Below are positions 1 through 8,962 of a stretch of 64,000 nt of DNA, piece by piece. Each line of letters begins with the position of its first letter. The stretch's first letter is position 1. The notes under the pieces were generated by a model that saw only the letters and a list, made by a program, of their open reading frames with translations, searched no databases and had not been told where the DNA came from. The stretch is taken from NCBI GenBank assembly GCA_964351985.1, contig CAYGPR010000017.1, positions 9,570 through 73,569 of the forward strand, given 5' to 3'. The stretch comes from Meishania sp964351985. GTDB lineage: Bacteria; Bacteroidota; Bacteroidia; Flavobacteriales; Flavobacteriaceae. The position numbers and the translations under genes were made by a program.

Positions 1-787
1 GATCGTTATGTTCCGACCCCTTCATTTTAACGCCTTCAAAACCGCTACCGTATTCAAAGCCTTTGACGGCATTGATAGAAAGCATGGCCTTGCCAAATTC
101 GGAATGTAACTTGTCAAAAACCGGTTCTCCAAGTCCAACAGGAACGTTTTGTGCAACACATGTAATTATCCCGCCTATGGTATCGCCTTTTTTTCGTACT
201 TCTTTGATATGTTCTTCCATTCTCTGTGCCGTATCAGGATCCGGACAACGAACTGGGTTTGATTCGGTCAGTGACAAGTCAAGGTCTTGGTATCTTTTTT
301 CCAGTTTTAGCGCACCAACTTGAGATACAAAGGCATTAATTTTTATGTCCTTTAAAAACTGCTTTGCAATGGCACCTGCCACTACCCTACTGGCCGTTTC
401 CCTAGCGGAACTTCGGCCACCTCCTCGATAATCACGAAACCCGTATTTCTGGTCATAGACATAATCGGCATGTGACGGGCGATATGAGTCCTTTATGTGG
501 CTGTAGTCTTTTGATTTTTGATTTGTATTTCGAATTTGAAAGCCGATGGGTGTCCCTGTGGTTTTTCCTTCGAAAATTCCGGATAAGAATTCGACCGTAT
601 CCGGTTCTTTACGTTGTGTCACTATGGTCGACTGCCCTGGTTTTCTTCGATTTAGTTCATTTTGAATCGCATCGAGGTCTAGTTCGATGCCTGAGGGACA
701 TCCGTCTAAAATGCCGCCGATAGCAACGCCATGTGATTCTCCGAATGTGGTCAGTTTAAACAAGTTTCCAAAGGAATTTCCGGCCAT
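1..787 (-). CDS. aroC: Chorismate synthase, 3' part cut by window edge
   Basis: Last step of the shikimate pathway: 5-enolpyruvylshikimate-3-phosphate to chorismate, with reduced FMN as cofactor, in the cytoplasm. Reading the minus strand from ATG at 787, the product begins MAGNSFGNLFKLTTFGESHG; the GESHG stretch and the later RSSARETA block (about residues 130-137) are chorismate synthase signatures. About 262 codons are visible without a stop; the family is usually 350-360 residues, so the C-terminus lies beyond base 1. The next gene upstream on the same strand stops 54 bp away, so co-transcription is possible. No oddities are seen in the visible part. Confidence 0.96.
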   Translation of the reverse strand, partial: MAGNSFGNLFKLTTFGESHGVAIGGILDGCPSGIELDLDAIQNELNRRKPGQSTIVTQRKEPDTVEFLSGIFEGKTTGTPIGFQIRNTNQKSKDYSHIKDSYRPSHADYVYDQKYGFRDYRGGGRSSARETASRVVAGAIAKQFLKDIKINAFVSQVGALKLEKRYQDLDLSLTESNPVRCPDPDTAQRMEEHIKEVRKKGDTIGGIITCVAQNVPVGLGEPVFDKLHSEFGKAMLSINAVKGFEYGSGFEGVKMKGSEHND

Positions 788-841
788 ATTTGTTGGTTTT
801 AAGACACTTCAAAGATAATTTTAAATAGATAGATACGGAAA

Positions 842-3763
842 TCAATCGATGAGCGCATCTTTCAGTATTGATATTGGGTGCAGCGCCTTTCTCTGGGTGC
901 CATCATAAATCTGATGTCGACAACTTGTGCCATTGGCAGCGACAATAACATTTGCAGTAGACTTTCTTATGGCCGGAAAAAGTTTCAACTCCCCTATCTG
1001 CATACTGATATCGTAATGTTCCTTCTCATAACCAAAAGAGCCGGCCATTCCACAACATCCTGAACTGATAATTGAAACGGTATAGTTTTTAGGAAGATTC
1101 AATATATCAAATGTTACCTTTTGATTGCTTAGGGCTTTTTGGTGGCAATGCCCGTGAATTTTAATGGTTCTTGATTCTGAAGTGAAATTCTCAGTTGTCA
1201 ATTCACCTTTCTGTATCTCTTGTGATAAAAATTCTTCTATCAGAAAACTGTTATTCGCTATAGCATTCGTCGTTTCGGAGTCGCTGGAAAAGCGTTTGTA
1301 TTCATCCCGAAAGGTCAAGATTGCAGAAGGTTCTAGTCCAATCAGGGGAATTTGACTATCCGCGAACTCTTTTAGTTTTGGAACATTCTTTAAGGCCAAA
1401 GCTTTGGCCTGTTTTAGAAACCCTTTTGAGATATAGGTTCGGCCACTTTCAGCATAGAAAAGACTTAGATCGTAGCCCAACCGGGTTAACACTTCAATAG
1501 CGTCTTTTCCCAAATCGACGTCTAAAAAATTTGTGAACTCATCGATATACAAGATAACATTTCTTTTTGATACAGCATGTTTACTTTTAAATGATTGTAA
1601 TAATTTATCGAAATTAAAACTATATACTTTGGGCAAAGTACGTTGCTTGGCAACCCCAGCGGATTTTTTAAGTAGTCCGCCAAAGAAACTTGAAGCGTAT
1701 ATCTTGTTGGTAAGTCCTGAAAACCTGCTTGCGAACCGGTTCAATTTTGTGTTGTGGGCAAACAGTTTGGCCCGCAAGGGATAGCCGTTCGTCTCTTGAT
1801 ACTGGTATTGAAATTCTGCCTTCAAGGTGGCAACATCGACGTTGCTGGGGCATTCGCTACCACAGGCCTTACAACTTAGACAAAGGTCAAAAACCTCTTT
1901 CAGCTCTTTTTGGTCGAATCTGTTCTTCTGCTCAGAATGGGTCAGAAACTCCCGTAAAGCATTCGCCCTACCACGGGTAGTATCTTTTTCATTTTTCGTG
2001 GCGTGGTAGCTGGGACACATTGCACCTGACATATGATGTGTCTTTCTGCAATCACCACTTCCATTGCACTTTTCGGCCGCTTTAAGGATACCTTCGCTAT
2101 CCGAAAAATCCATGATAGTTTCGATTACGGGTTCTTCCCGGTCGATTTCATAACGCAACGATTCGTCCATAGGATAGGCATCTACAATTTTCCCTGGATT
2201 GAAAATGTTGTTAGGGTCAAAGTAGGATTTTATTCGCTTTAGCAATTCATAGTTTTCCTCCCCGATCATCAAGGGAATGAATTCCGCACGAACAATGCCG
2301 TCACCATGCTCGCCACTAAAGGATCCCCTATACTTTTTGGTTAGTTTGGCGACATCAGTGGTAATCTTCCTAAAGAGTGTTACATCGTTCGATTTCTTGA
2401 GGTTCAGTATAGGTCGTAAATGAAGTTCTCCCGCTCCTGCATGGGCGTAATAGACCGCATCTTGCCCATAATCTTTCATGATTTGGGTGAATTCACCGAT
2501 AAAGTCCTTTAAATCTTCCAGTGCGACCGCGGTATCTTCTATGCAGGCAACGGCCTTACGGTCGCCAACTATATTGCCTAAAAGGCCCAATCCGGCCTTT
2601 CGTAGCTCCAAAGCCTGATTGATTTCTACCCCTTTCAATATCGGACTTGCATAACTCAAACCTGAAGATTCTATGGTATTTAACAGTTCTTCCAATTGCT
2701 GTTTTAAGCCCTTCTCGGTATGATCTTTAACCTCGAGCATCAGCAAAGCCGTGGGATCGCCTTCAACAAAAAAGCGATTCTTAAGTTGTTCTCTATTATT
2801 TTTGGTGCAATCGAGAATCACCTTGTCCATCATTTCACAGGTGTGAAGATTATGATTCATTACGGGAACAACATCGTTCAAACAATCTTCAAGCCTTTCG
2901 TAATGGGTGACCACCATCGCCGATAATTTAGGGGGCAGCTCGTCAAGTTGCAATGTAATTTCAGTGGTAAAGGCCAATGTGCCTTCGCTTCCACTTAGCA
3001 GTTGACAGAGGTTGATATGGCCGTTCGAGCCTCCAAACGGTTTGAATCCCAGAAGGGAATCAATCGCATATCCAGTATTTCTCCGATGAATTTCCGGTTT
3101 AGGAAATTGGTCGATAATATTTTTCTGTAACTTTTTATTTATAAGTTCTTTATATATTTTTCTATAAATTGATGCTTCAAATGTATTATCATATTGTTTT
3201 TTGTCAAAATCGGGCTCGGTGAGTGTGGAGAACTCAGCTTCATCACCATCGGCAAGAACGGTTTTGAGGGCTAATACCTTATCCCGGGTAACCCCATATT
3301 GAATGGAAGTTGTTCCAGAGGAGTTATTACCTACCATCCCTCCTATCATACAACGGTTCGATGTAGAAGTATTTGGGCCAAAAAACAATCCAAAGGGTTC
3401 TAAATATTGGTTCAATTCGTCACGAATCACACCAGGCTGAACTGTTACTTGTTTTTTCTCCTTATCAAGAGAAACGATGTTCGTAAAATATTTCGAAACA
3501 TCCACCACAATACCATCTCCTACACACTGTCCGGCCAGCGATGTTCCAGCGGTTCTTGGTATAAGACCGATCTTGTTTTGTTGGGCAAATCGAATAAGTT
3601 TTTGAATATCGGCAATCGTCTTCGGGAAGGCCACGGCCATCGGTATCTTTCGATATACAGAGGCATCCGTAGAATATAAGGCGGTCCCTAGAGCACCTTG
3701 TTGAACATCCCCATCAAGACCATTCCCCAAATCATTTAACAACTTTTCTATCAAGACGGACAA
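842..3763 (-). CDS. FAD-linked oxidase with Fe-S domain (YdiJ-like)
   Basis: A 973-residue fusion of a flavin oxidase and an iron-sulfur/CCG electron-transfer module, the architecture of E. coli YdiJ and D-2-hydroxyacid (D-lactate or D-2-hydroxyglutarate type) dehydrogenases. The N-terminal FAD-binding part has RTAGTSLAGQ and GGMVGNNSSG; the FAD-linked C-terminal domain has FSGEHGDGIVRAEF. Then come two cysteine clusters (CNGSGDC..MCPSY and CLSCKACGSECP) that look like 4Fe-4S ligands, and CCG-type motifs (GHCHQKAL, SGCCGMAGSFGYE) near the end. No in-frame ATG precedes conserved sequence; the best start is TTG at 3763. The exact substrate cannot be read from sequence. It lies upstream of aroC on the same strand, with no obvious functional link. 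Confidence 0.9.
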   Translation of the reverse strand: MSVLIEKLLNDLGNGLDGDVQQGALGTALYSTDASVYRKIPMAVAFPKTIADIQKLIRFAQQNKIGLIPRTAGTSLAGQCVGDGIVVDVSKYFTNIVSLDKEKKQVTVQPGVIRDELNQYLEPFGLFFGPNTSTSNRCMIGGMVGNNSSGTTSIQYGVTRDKVLALKTVLADGDEAEFSTLTEPDFDKKQYDNTFEASIYRKIYKELINKKLQKNIIDQFPKPEIHRRNTGYAIDSLLGFKPFGGSNGHINLCQLLSGSEGTLAFTTEITLQLDELPPKLSAMVVTHYERLEDCLNDVVPVMNHNLHTCEMMDKVILDCTKNNREQLKNRFFVEGDPTALLMLEVKDHTEKGLKQQLEELLNTIESSGLSYASPILKGVEINQALELRKAGLGLLGNIVGDRKAVACIEDTAVALEDLKDFIGEFTQIMKDYGQDAVYYAHAGAGELHLRPILNLKKSNDVTLFRKITTDVAKLTKKYRGSFSGEHGDGIVRAEFIPLMIGEENYELLKRIKSYFDPNNIFNPGKIVDAYPMDESLRYEIDREEPVIETIMDFSDSEGILKAAEKCNGSGDCRKTHHMSGAMCPSYHATKNEKDTTRGRANALREFLTHSEQKNRFDQKELKEVFDLCLSCKACGSECPSNVDVATLKAEFQYQYQETNGYPLRAKLFAHNTKLNRFASRFSGLTNKIYASSFFGGLLKKSAGVAKQRTLPKVYSFNFDKLLQSFKSKHAVSKRNVILYIDEFTNFLDVDLGKDAIEVLTRLGYDLSLFYAESGRTYISKGFLKQAKALALKNVPKLKEFADSQIPLIGLEPSAILTFRDEYKRFSSDSETTNAIANNSFLIEEFLSQEIQKGELTTENFTSESRTIKIHGHCHQKALSNQKVTFDILNLPKNYTVSIISSGCCGMAGSFGYEKEHYDISMQIGELKLFPAIRKSTANVIVAANGTSCRHQIYDGTQRKALHPISILKDALID

Positions 3764-3834
3764 TTTTAGGTGCTAAATTAAGTTTTTACTCTTGAACCCT
3801 ATGTTTTAAAAGTTTAAACTTAATTCTAGACTAT

Positions 3835-4341
3835 ATGAAAATCACAAAATTAGTTTCATTACTTATTTTTTTTGCCACATGTACCATGGGAGCGCAGGAA
3901 ATCGCCGATCACGCTCTTGGCCTTCGTCTTGGTGATAGCGATGGCTTCGGAGCCGAAATCTCGTATCAAAAATCGATCGGCCGATATAGTCGAGCCGAAA
4001 TAGATTTTGGTTGGCGGGACAGCAGAAGATATGATGCCTTTAAACTCGCGGCCCTTTACCAATGGGTGCGCAGTATTGATGGAGGATTCCAGTGGTATTA
4101 CGGAGTAGGTGGCGGTTTGGGAAGTGTTAGTTTTGAGCCTACACTGCAAAATAATCTCCCCTATCAAGCCGACGGCGGACTATTCCTTTTTGCCGCAGGA
4201 GATGTCGGTATCGAATATAAATTTGATTTTCCCTTGCTATTGTCACTTGACTTTAGACCTGAAATCGGGATTTTAGGATATAGTGATTTTAATGATAGCT
4301 TTGACTTTGATATTGCTTTAGGTGTGCGTTACACATTCTAA
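3835..4341 (+). CDS. Small outer-membrane beta-barrel protein
   Basis: A 168-residue protein with a cleavable signal peptide (roughly residues 1-20, ending near TMGAQE). The mature part alternates short hydrophobic and polar stretches and ends in an aromatic residue (GVRYTF), typical of 8-stranded outer-membrane barrels. I recognise no specific family; it resembles the small OmpW/OmpX-size porin-like hypotheticals of flavobacteria. It is divergent from the FAD oxidase, with a 71-bp AT-rich gap, and a clear hairpin terminator follows it, so it is probably monocistronic. Barrel fold and location are inferred from pattern only. Confidence 0.75.
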   Translation: MKITKLVSLLIFFATCTMGAQEIADHALGLRLGDSDGFGAEISYQKSIGRYSRAEIDFGWRDSRRYDAFKLAALYQWVRSIDGGFQWYYGVGGGLGSVSFEPTLQNNLPYQADGGLFLFAAGDVGIEYKFDFPLLLSLDFRPEIGILGYSDFNDSFDFDIALGVRYTF

Positions 4342-4365
4342 GAAAACATGTGAACTTGCTATTTG

Positions 4366-4398
4366 GCCCTTGCTCAGTTGAAGTCAAGGGCTTTTTTT
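4366..4398 (+). terminator. Intrinsic terminator after the small barrel gene
   Basis: A 7-bp stem GCCCTTG (4366-4372) pairs with CAAGGGC (4385-4391) across a 12-nt loop and is followed by seven T. It lies 25 bp after the stop at 4341. Confidence 0.85.
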
Positions 4399-4415
4399 AT
4401 ATCCTATTATATACC

Positions 4416-4423
4416 TACCTTTG
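4416..4423 (+). promoter_or_regulatory. Bacteroidota -7 box of thioredoxin lipoprotein gene
   Basis: TACCTTTG matches the Bacteroidota TAnnTTTG consensus and lies 21 bp before the ATG at 4445, directly after the previous terminator. A convincing -33 TTTG is not visible. Confidence 0.7.
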
Positions 4424-4444
4424 CGACTCTAAAATTGAAAAAAA

Positions 4445-5578
4445 ATGAAAAAAATTCTATTGTCTTTGGGGATTGTATTTGCCATTACGGCCTGCAATCA
4501 AAAACCTGAGGGATATACCATAAAAGGAAATCTGACGGGAGAGATCGAAAACGGCACCCAAGTATTTCTACGAAAGATGGGTGACAATATGCAGCCTGTC
4601 GATATTGATACTACAACCATCGAAAATGGTCAGTTCGCTTTTTCCGGAGCATCTGTTGACGCCCCTGAAATGCATTTTCTCTTCGTGGATAAATTGTTAG
4701 GATACACTGCCGTCATTCTTGAAAACGGAGAAGTTCAAGTAACTGCGCACAAAGACAGTCTTTCGGGTGCGGAAACAAAGGGAGCTCCTCAAAACGATTA
4801 TTTTGCCAAATATATGGACAATTCTAGGGCCCTGTCAAAACAAGCCTTATCCATTCAAAATGATATTCAAGAGGCTACCATGAGCCAAGACCAAGCCGTA
4901 TTGACTGCGTTGAACGAGGAGATGGCCGATCTACAGGAGCAAGCACAGGCATATGAGCTAACATATATCAACGAAAATCCGGGCGCGTTAATTTCCGTTT
5001 TATTACTGGAAAGGGTTATTGCCTCGCGACAACTTCCTTATGACGAGGTACAGGCCATGTATGATGGAATTTCGCCGGAAATTAAGGAAACTTCGGCAGC
5101 TAAAAAGTTGGTAGAGCAACTTGAACAAATGAAACAACGCACCGAATCTGAAAAAAATACCGAAGTCGGTGCAAAGGCTCCCCAGTTTTCAGGTCCAACA
5201 CCTGAGGGAAAAACCCTCGCCCTGAACGATGCGATGGGCAAGGTAACGCTTATAGACTTCTGGGCGGCATGGTGTAAACCTTGCCGTATGGAAAACCCCA
5301 ATGTGGTCAAAGTATATGAAAAATATCACGATAAGGGACTTAACATTATCGGGGTTTCATTGGATAAAACTGCCGAGGATTGGAAAAAAGCCATCGAAGA
5401 TGACGGGTTGACTTGGAATCAAGTGTCCAACTTGGCCTATTTTAACGACCCGATTGCAAAACTATACAATGTAGATGCCATACCCGCAGCATTCTTAATC
5501 GATGATAAGGGAATCATTGTTGGTAAAAATTTGAGAGGCCAAGCTTTAGAGGAAAAAGTTGCAGAGCTACTGAACTAA
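4445..5578 (+). CDS. TlpA-type thioredoxin lipoprotein with DUF4369 domain
   Basis: A 377-residue periplasm-facing thiol-disulfide oxidoreductase. The signal peptide ends in a lipobox (ITAC, Cys17), so it is a lipoprotein. The N-terminal part (about 22-130, starting GYTIKGNLTGEIENGTQVFL) is the DUF4369 module often found with TlpA domains in Bacteroidota. A helical linker follows, then a thioredoxin domain (about 240-377) with the active site WAAWCKPCR and a cis-Pro loop (DAIPAAFLID). Likely role: reduction of periplasmic disulfides or cytochrome c maturation-type chemistry. It has its own -7 box and a terminator, so probably forms a single-gene unit. Confidence 0.9.
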   Translation: MKKILLSLGIVFAITACNQKPEGYTIKGNLTGEIENGTQVFLRKMGDNMQPVDIDTTTIENGQFAFSGASVDAPEMHFLFVDKLLGYTAVILENGEVQVTAHKDSLSGAETKGAPQNDYFAKYMDNSRALSKQALSIQNDIQEATMSQDQAVLTALNEEMADLQEQAQAYELTYINENPGALISVLLLERVIASRQLPYDEVQAMYDGISPEIKETSAAKKLVEQLEQMKQRTESEKNTEVGAKAPQFSGPTPEGKTLALNDAMGKVTLIDFWAAWCKPCRMENPNVVKVYEKYHDKGLNIIGVSLDKTAEDWKKAIEDDGLTWNQVSNLAYFNDPIAKLYNVDAIPAAFLIDDKGIIVGKNLRGQALEEKVAELLN

Positions 5579-5600
5579 TAAAAACATATCCTAAAAAATA

Positions 5601-5630
5601 AGGCCCGATGTTTTAACATCGGGCCTCTTT
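5601..5630. terminator. Bidirectional hairpin terminator
   Basis: A perfect 10-bp stem AGGCCCGATG (5601-5610) and CATCGGGCCT (5617-5626) around a TTTTAA loop. It has T-rich sequence on one side and A-rich sequence on the other, and sits between two convergent genes, so it can serve both. Confidence 0.9.
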
Positions 5631-5656
5631 ATTTTGTAAATGGAAATGAAACGTTT

Positions 5657-7300
5657 TTAGAACTTGTTCTGAACATCAACAAAGTTTCCGGTAACTTCGA
5701 CAGTTCCTGTTTTTTTAACACTTCCAAAGATGTTCACCACAGAGGAAGAACCCAAGAACTCGACCTTGGCACCGTCTTCTAGTACTAAATCACCATAAAT
5801 GGATAGGTTTCCTTCCACTCTGAAGGTCGCGTTTTTTCCAACGGTAATATTTTTTCGCTTATTATTGCGACCGACTACAAAAGTTCCGTTCATCTCAAAA
5901 AGTCCATTTTCCGAAATGGTATTACTATTGTTAGTCGTCCATGACCCGCAGAGCAACAAAGAGCCTTCTACGTTAACGTTGTTGAATCTTTTGGACCCAC
6001 GGTACTCTTTGGTGTCACCCTGCGAAACAGTTAGATTAGCACTTCCCTTGTAGGCTTCAAGTGAAGCACAACGTGATACCAAGCTTTCACTCGGCTTGTT
6101 CAATTTAATGATCTGCAAACCTTCTTTTCCAGAAGCTGCGAAAGCATAATCACCTTTGGATGCAACAAAATTAATAGAACCATCGAGTTCAATGATGCCG
6201 ACGAGATCCGTTCCATTGGCTTGAGTTTCGGACAAACATAGACCGGCACCGCCGTTGGCCATAAGCATAACATTTTCGTTGAGGACTACCGCGTTGGTAA
6301 CAATATCACTCGATGCTACTCCATCAGGGTTTATCAATATCGGAATATATTCCAAAAGTGATCCGGTAGCTGCGCTGTATACCCCAGCACCTTTTGATCC
6401 TTCCGAAACGATAATATTGTCAGTGGAGAAGTCCAATGTTCTTTTTGAGGCATCACCAAAATCAGAATCGATAGGAATCTCTTTGGTAATATTCAGGTTC
6501 TTGTCCAACAAGCTCACTCCTTTTAAAGCATCTAAAACCGCAATGGTACCATTATTGGAAACAACAGAACGAAGATCTGGAAAAGCTAATTCGTTCTGGG
6601 TCTTTAAACTTGCTTTATCATACACCGTTAAAAACCCATCTTTACCGCTTGAAACGATAATAGAATTAGATGTGAGCGAAATATCGGTTGCATTGAACCC
6701 TTCTTGAAAGCCATACGTTATACCCGCATCGATATTCATTCTTCCATTGGAAGCCGGAATACGTGCTACAAACGAGTTCGAGGTTGCTCGCACAGATTTT
6801 TCTGCGTTCACACCACCTACGGCGTAAACATACCCATTTTCATATATAATAGAATTTATATCGGCATTGACGTAATAGAGCCGCGAAGTAACTCGCGGTC
6901 TGTTCGGATCACTAACATTGATGATGTCGATGCCACCGACATAACCATCTTCGACCGTGTTATAAGATACATAGGCATAATCACCTTCAATATAGACATG
7001 TGATGCGGTAAGGTTTTCTCCTCCGTTAAAAGATGGTGGTTTCACTTGGGCCACCAAGGTCAAGGGGTAATCTCCCGCCTGTTCGTTCTTGGCGGTCAGG
7101 GAAAACTTTCCTGTCGAGCCGTCTTCTTCGTAAATATCAAGTACTCCAGATTTATCGAATGCAATACTGTTATCTAGGACTGCTTCGCTGTTTTCTAAAA
7201 GGATGTCGTCTTGAGGATCGCTGTATACAGTAGTTTCGTCACTACAGGATGCGATAAAAACTAAAGCGGCCATGGCCACTAGGGATACTCTTTTCATCAT
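5657..7300 (-). CDS. LVIVD-type beta-propeller lipoprotein, probably surface-exposed
   Basis: A 547-residue lipoprotein (lipobox IASC, then SDET). Residues after Cys (S-D-E) resemble the surface export signal described for Flavobacterium lipoproteins. About 75-400 shows repeated blade-like segments such as ASHVYIEGDYAYVSY, GGIDIINVSDP and FVASKGDYAFAASGKEGLQII, the pattern of LVIVD repeat proteins, so a beta-propeller is likely. The last 110 residues switch to short Gly/Asn-rich repeats (NITVGKNATFRVEGNLSIYGDL), resembling a bactofilin-like or right-handed beta-solenoid. Function is unknown; surface adhesion or protein binding is plausible. A TAAATTTG box precedes it. ATG at 7300 or 7297. Confidence 0.72.
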   Translation of the reverse strand: MMKRVSLVAMAALVFIASCSDETTVYSDPQDDILLENSEAVLDNSIAFDKSGVLDIYEEDGSTGKFSLTAKNEQAGDYPLTLVAQVKPPSFNGGENLTASHVYIEGDYAYVSYNTVEDGYVGGIDIINVSDPNRPRVTSRLYYVNADINSIIYENGYVYAVGGVNAEKSVRATSNSFVARIPASNGRMNIDAGITYGFQEGFNATDISLTSNSIIVSSGKDGFLTVYDKASLKTQNELAFPDLRSVVSNNGTIAVLDALKGVSLLDKNLNITKEIPIDSDFGDASKRTLDFSTDNIIVSEGSKGAGVYSAATGSLLEYIPILINPDGVASSDIVTNAVVLNENVMLMANGGAGLCLSETQANGTDLVGIIELDGSINFVASKGDYAFAASGKEGLQIIKLNKPSESLVSRCASLEAYKGSANLTVSQGDTKEYRGSKRFNNVNVEGSLLLCGSWTTNNSNTISENGLFEMNGTFVVGRNNKRKNITVGKNATFRVEGNLSIYGDLVLEDGAKVEFLGSSSVVNIFGSVKKTGTVEVTGNFVDVQNKF

Positions 7301-7341
7301 TAAGTAGGTTTTTCAATTAGATTTGGGTTCTAACGTAACGG

Positions 7342-7349
7342 CAAATTTA
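7342..7349 (-). promoter_or_regulatory. -7 box for the LVIVD lipoprotein gene
   Basis: On the minus strand this reads TAAATTTG, a match to TAnnTTTG, 41 bp before the start at 7300. No good -33 element is seen. Confidence 0.6.
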
Positions 7350-7551
7350 CGCAGAAGGTATATTTTCCTTCATAATTTTCGATGAACGGTAGCAAAAGGG
7401 CCTTTACCATCAAAAAAAGTGGAAATACCGTAAGGAAATAGAGCAAATCTTTTTGAATCGTGAGACCTTCATTGTAAAAAACTCTAAAATTTTAAATAAA
7501 AAGTTATCACACTCGTTTAAGAATAACCACAAACGAAGAAACCCCCTTCTT

Positions 7552-8211
7552 ATGAAAAGAATAATCGGCCTACTATTACCGCTAGTACTTATTGTCATCG
7601 GAATACAGTTTACCCGCGATTACTTTGGTGATACCGGAGCAGAATCGAAAGAGAAATATGAAAAACTAATATCGGAAGGAGAGACGACTACCGCAAAGTT
7701 AGCATCGAAGTATAAGGAAACGACCATTAAAATAGCCGGACTCCCTATCAAACTTTATGAAGTTGAATATACCTTTTCCGCGAATAATCAAACGTATTCG
7801 GGAACCAAATCGTTAAGTGGTCCACCTAGCGAACCGCTAATGCAAGTTACCTTTCTGTCAACTGACCCAAGTGTAAATGCTATAAATCCGAATGAAGAAC
7901 TTGCTAAAATGGAGGAGTACGAGAAAAGTTCGTCAACCTTATATATCGGACTTGGACTTTTGGTCGTGGGACTTCTAATCGGCTTTTACCGTATTAAATC
8001 GTTCATAAAATCTAAAATTGGACCTACATCGACAGAAGGGGAGAAAACAAGTTTGGAATTAGATAAAAGCAAGGTGTTAAAAAAGGAACAAAAGAATCTG
8101 GAAAATGAAAAAATATTCGATTCTAAGAGTATGATCGAAGAACTGAAAAAGAGCGAATCCATTAAAAAAGATTTTGAACCCTCTGACCATAGCAAATTCA
8201 TGCCGAAATAG
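7552..8211 (+). CDS. Two-TM membrane protein, DUF3592-like
   Basis: I chose the ATG at 7552 because it directly begins the first hydrophobic segment (MKRIIGLLLPLVLIVIGIQF); an upstream in-frame start would add 33 basic residues. The 219-residue product has TM1 (about 3-20), an extracytoplasmic beta-rich section (about 35-115; TTAKLASKYKETT, LYEVEYTFSANNQTYSGTKSLS) typical of DUF3592-like proteins, TM2 (about 130-150, TLYIGLGLLVVGLLIGF), and a charged cytoplasmic tail rich in Lys/Glu. Function is unknown. It converges with the rhomboid gene, 40 bp away. Confidence 0.65.
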   Translation: MKRIIGLLLPLVLIVIGIQFTRDYFGDTGAESKEKYEKLISEGETTTAKLASKYKETTIKIAGLPIKLYEVEYTFSANNQTYSGTKSLSGPPSEPLMQVTFLSTDPSVNAINPNEELAKMEEYEKSSSTLYIGLGLLVVGLLIGFYRIKSFIKSKIGPTSTEGEKTSLELDKSKVLKKEQKNLENEKIFDSKSMIEELKKSESIKKDFEPSDHSKFMPK

Positions 8212-8251
8212 GCTGTGAAGGGTTAAGGAGTAATGGATAGTAGATCAACCT

Positions 8252-8902
8252 CTATATTTTACCCATTTTCTGCATTACGAAGAGTATGGCGATAGGTACG
8301 AGCAATAAAATGACCATCAAGGTTTCAGTAAACAGTAGGTCCGGTTTAAAAAGTAAGGTGGTCGCAAAACCACCGATGGCGCCCCCAAAGTGGGCCGTAT
8401 GGCCAATATTGCCCAATCGGCTTTTCATACCATAAATAGAATATAATAAATACCCAATACCAAGAATATAGGCAGGAATCGGTATGGGAATAAACATTAG
8501 GTAAAGGCTCATACTCGGCTCCAATAAAATTGCAGCATACAGAACACCGGTTACGGCACCACTCGCCCCTACCGCACTGTAATATGGTTCATCTTTATGA
8601 AAGAACAGCGCCAACAAACTTCCCGCAACCAAACTGATAAAATATATAATCAAGAATTTACCGGCCCCGAACCAGTTGATGACCCTATCGGCAAAGAAAA
8701 AGAGGGTTACCATATTGAAGAGCAAGTGGGTAAAATCTACATGTAGAAAACCAGAAGTGACCATACGCTCTTTTTGTCCACCGCGTATTGGGCCAATCCC
8801 GAATTTATAGCGTTCGAAAAAAGACTGATCGTTAAATCCTTTCAAGGAAATCAGTACGTTGGCCGCGATAATCGCAATGGTAGCAATATGTAAATCGTAC
8901 AT
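8252..8902 (-). CDS. Rhomboid-family intramembrane serine protease
   Basis: A 216-residue polytopic membrane protein with the rhomboid signatures: HVDFTHLLFNM (HxxxN, H59/N63), catalytic serine in GASG (S114), and catalytic His in AHFGG (H171). Six hydrophobic segments are apparent. Rhomboids cleave transmembrane helices near the membrane face; the substrate is unknown. I preferred ATG 8902 over an upstream alternative at 8968 because a -7 box (minus strand TATATTTG, 8933-8926) lies just upstream and would put the longer start outside the transcript. It is divergent from the acyltransferase and shares a palindromic promoter with it. Confidence 0.92.
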   Translation of the reverse strand: MYDLHIATIAIIAANVLISLKGFNDQSFFERYKFGIGPIRGGQKERMVTSGFLHVDFTHLLFNMVTLFFFADRVINWFGAGKFLIIYFISLVAGSLLALFFHKDEPYYSAVGASGAVTGVLYAAILLEPSMSLYLMFIPIPIPAYILGIGYLLYSIYGMKSRLGNIGHTAHFGGAIGGFATTLLFKPDLLFTETLMVILLLVPIAILFVMQKMGKI

Positions 8903-8925
8903 AGAGGTAAACTTAGCTTTGGTGT

Positions 8926-8943
8926 CAAATATAGCTATATTTG
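8926..8943. promoter_or_regulatory. Palindromic divergent promoter (two -7 boxes)
   Basis: CAAATATAGCTATATTTG is an 18-bp perfect palindrome. Each strand reads TATATTTG, matching TAnnTTTG: plus-strand box 8936-8943 (20 bp before ATG 8963), minus-strand box 8933-8926 (24 bp before ATG 8902). Confidence 0.65.
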
Positions 8944-8962
8944 CACATTGATAGGTCATTGC

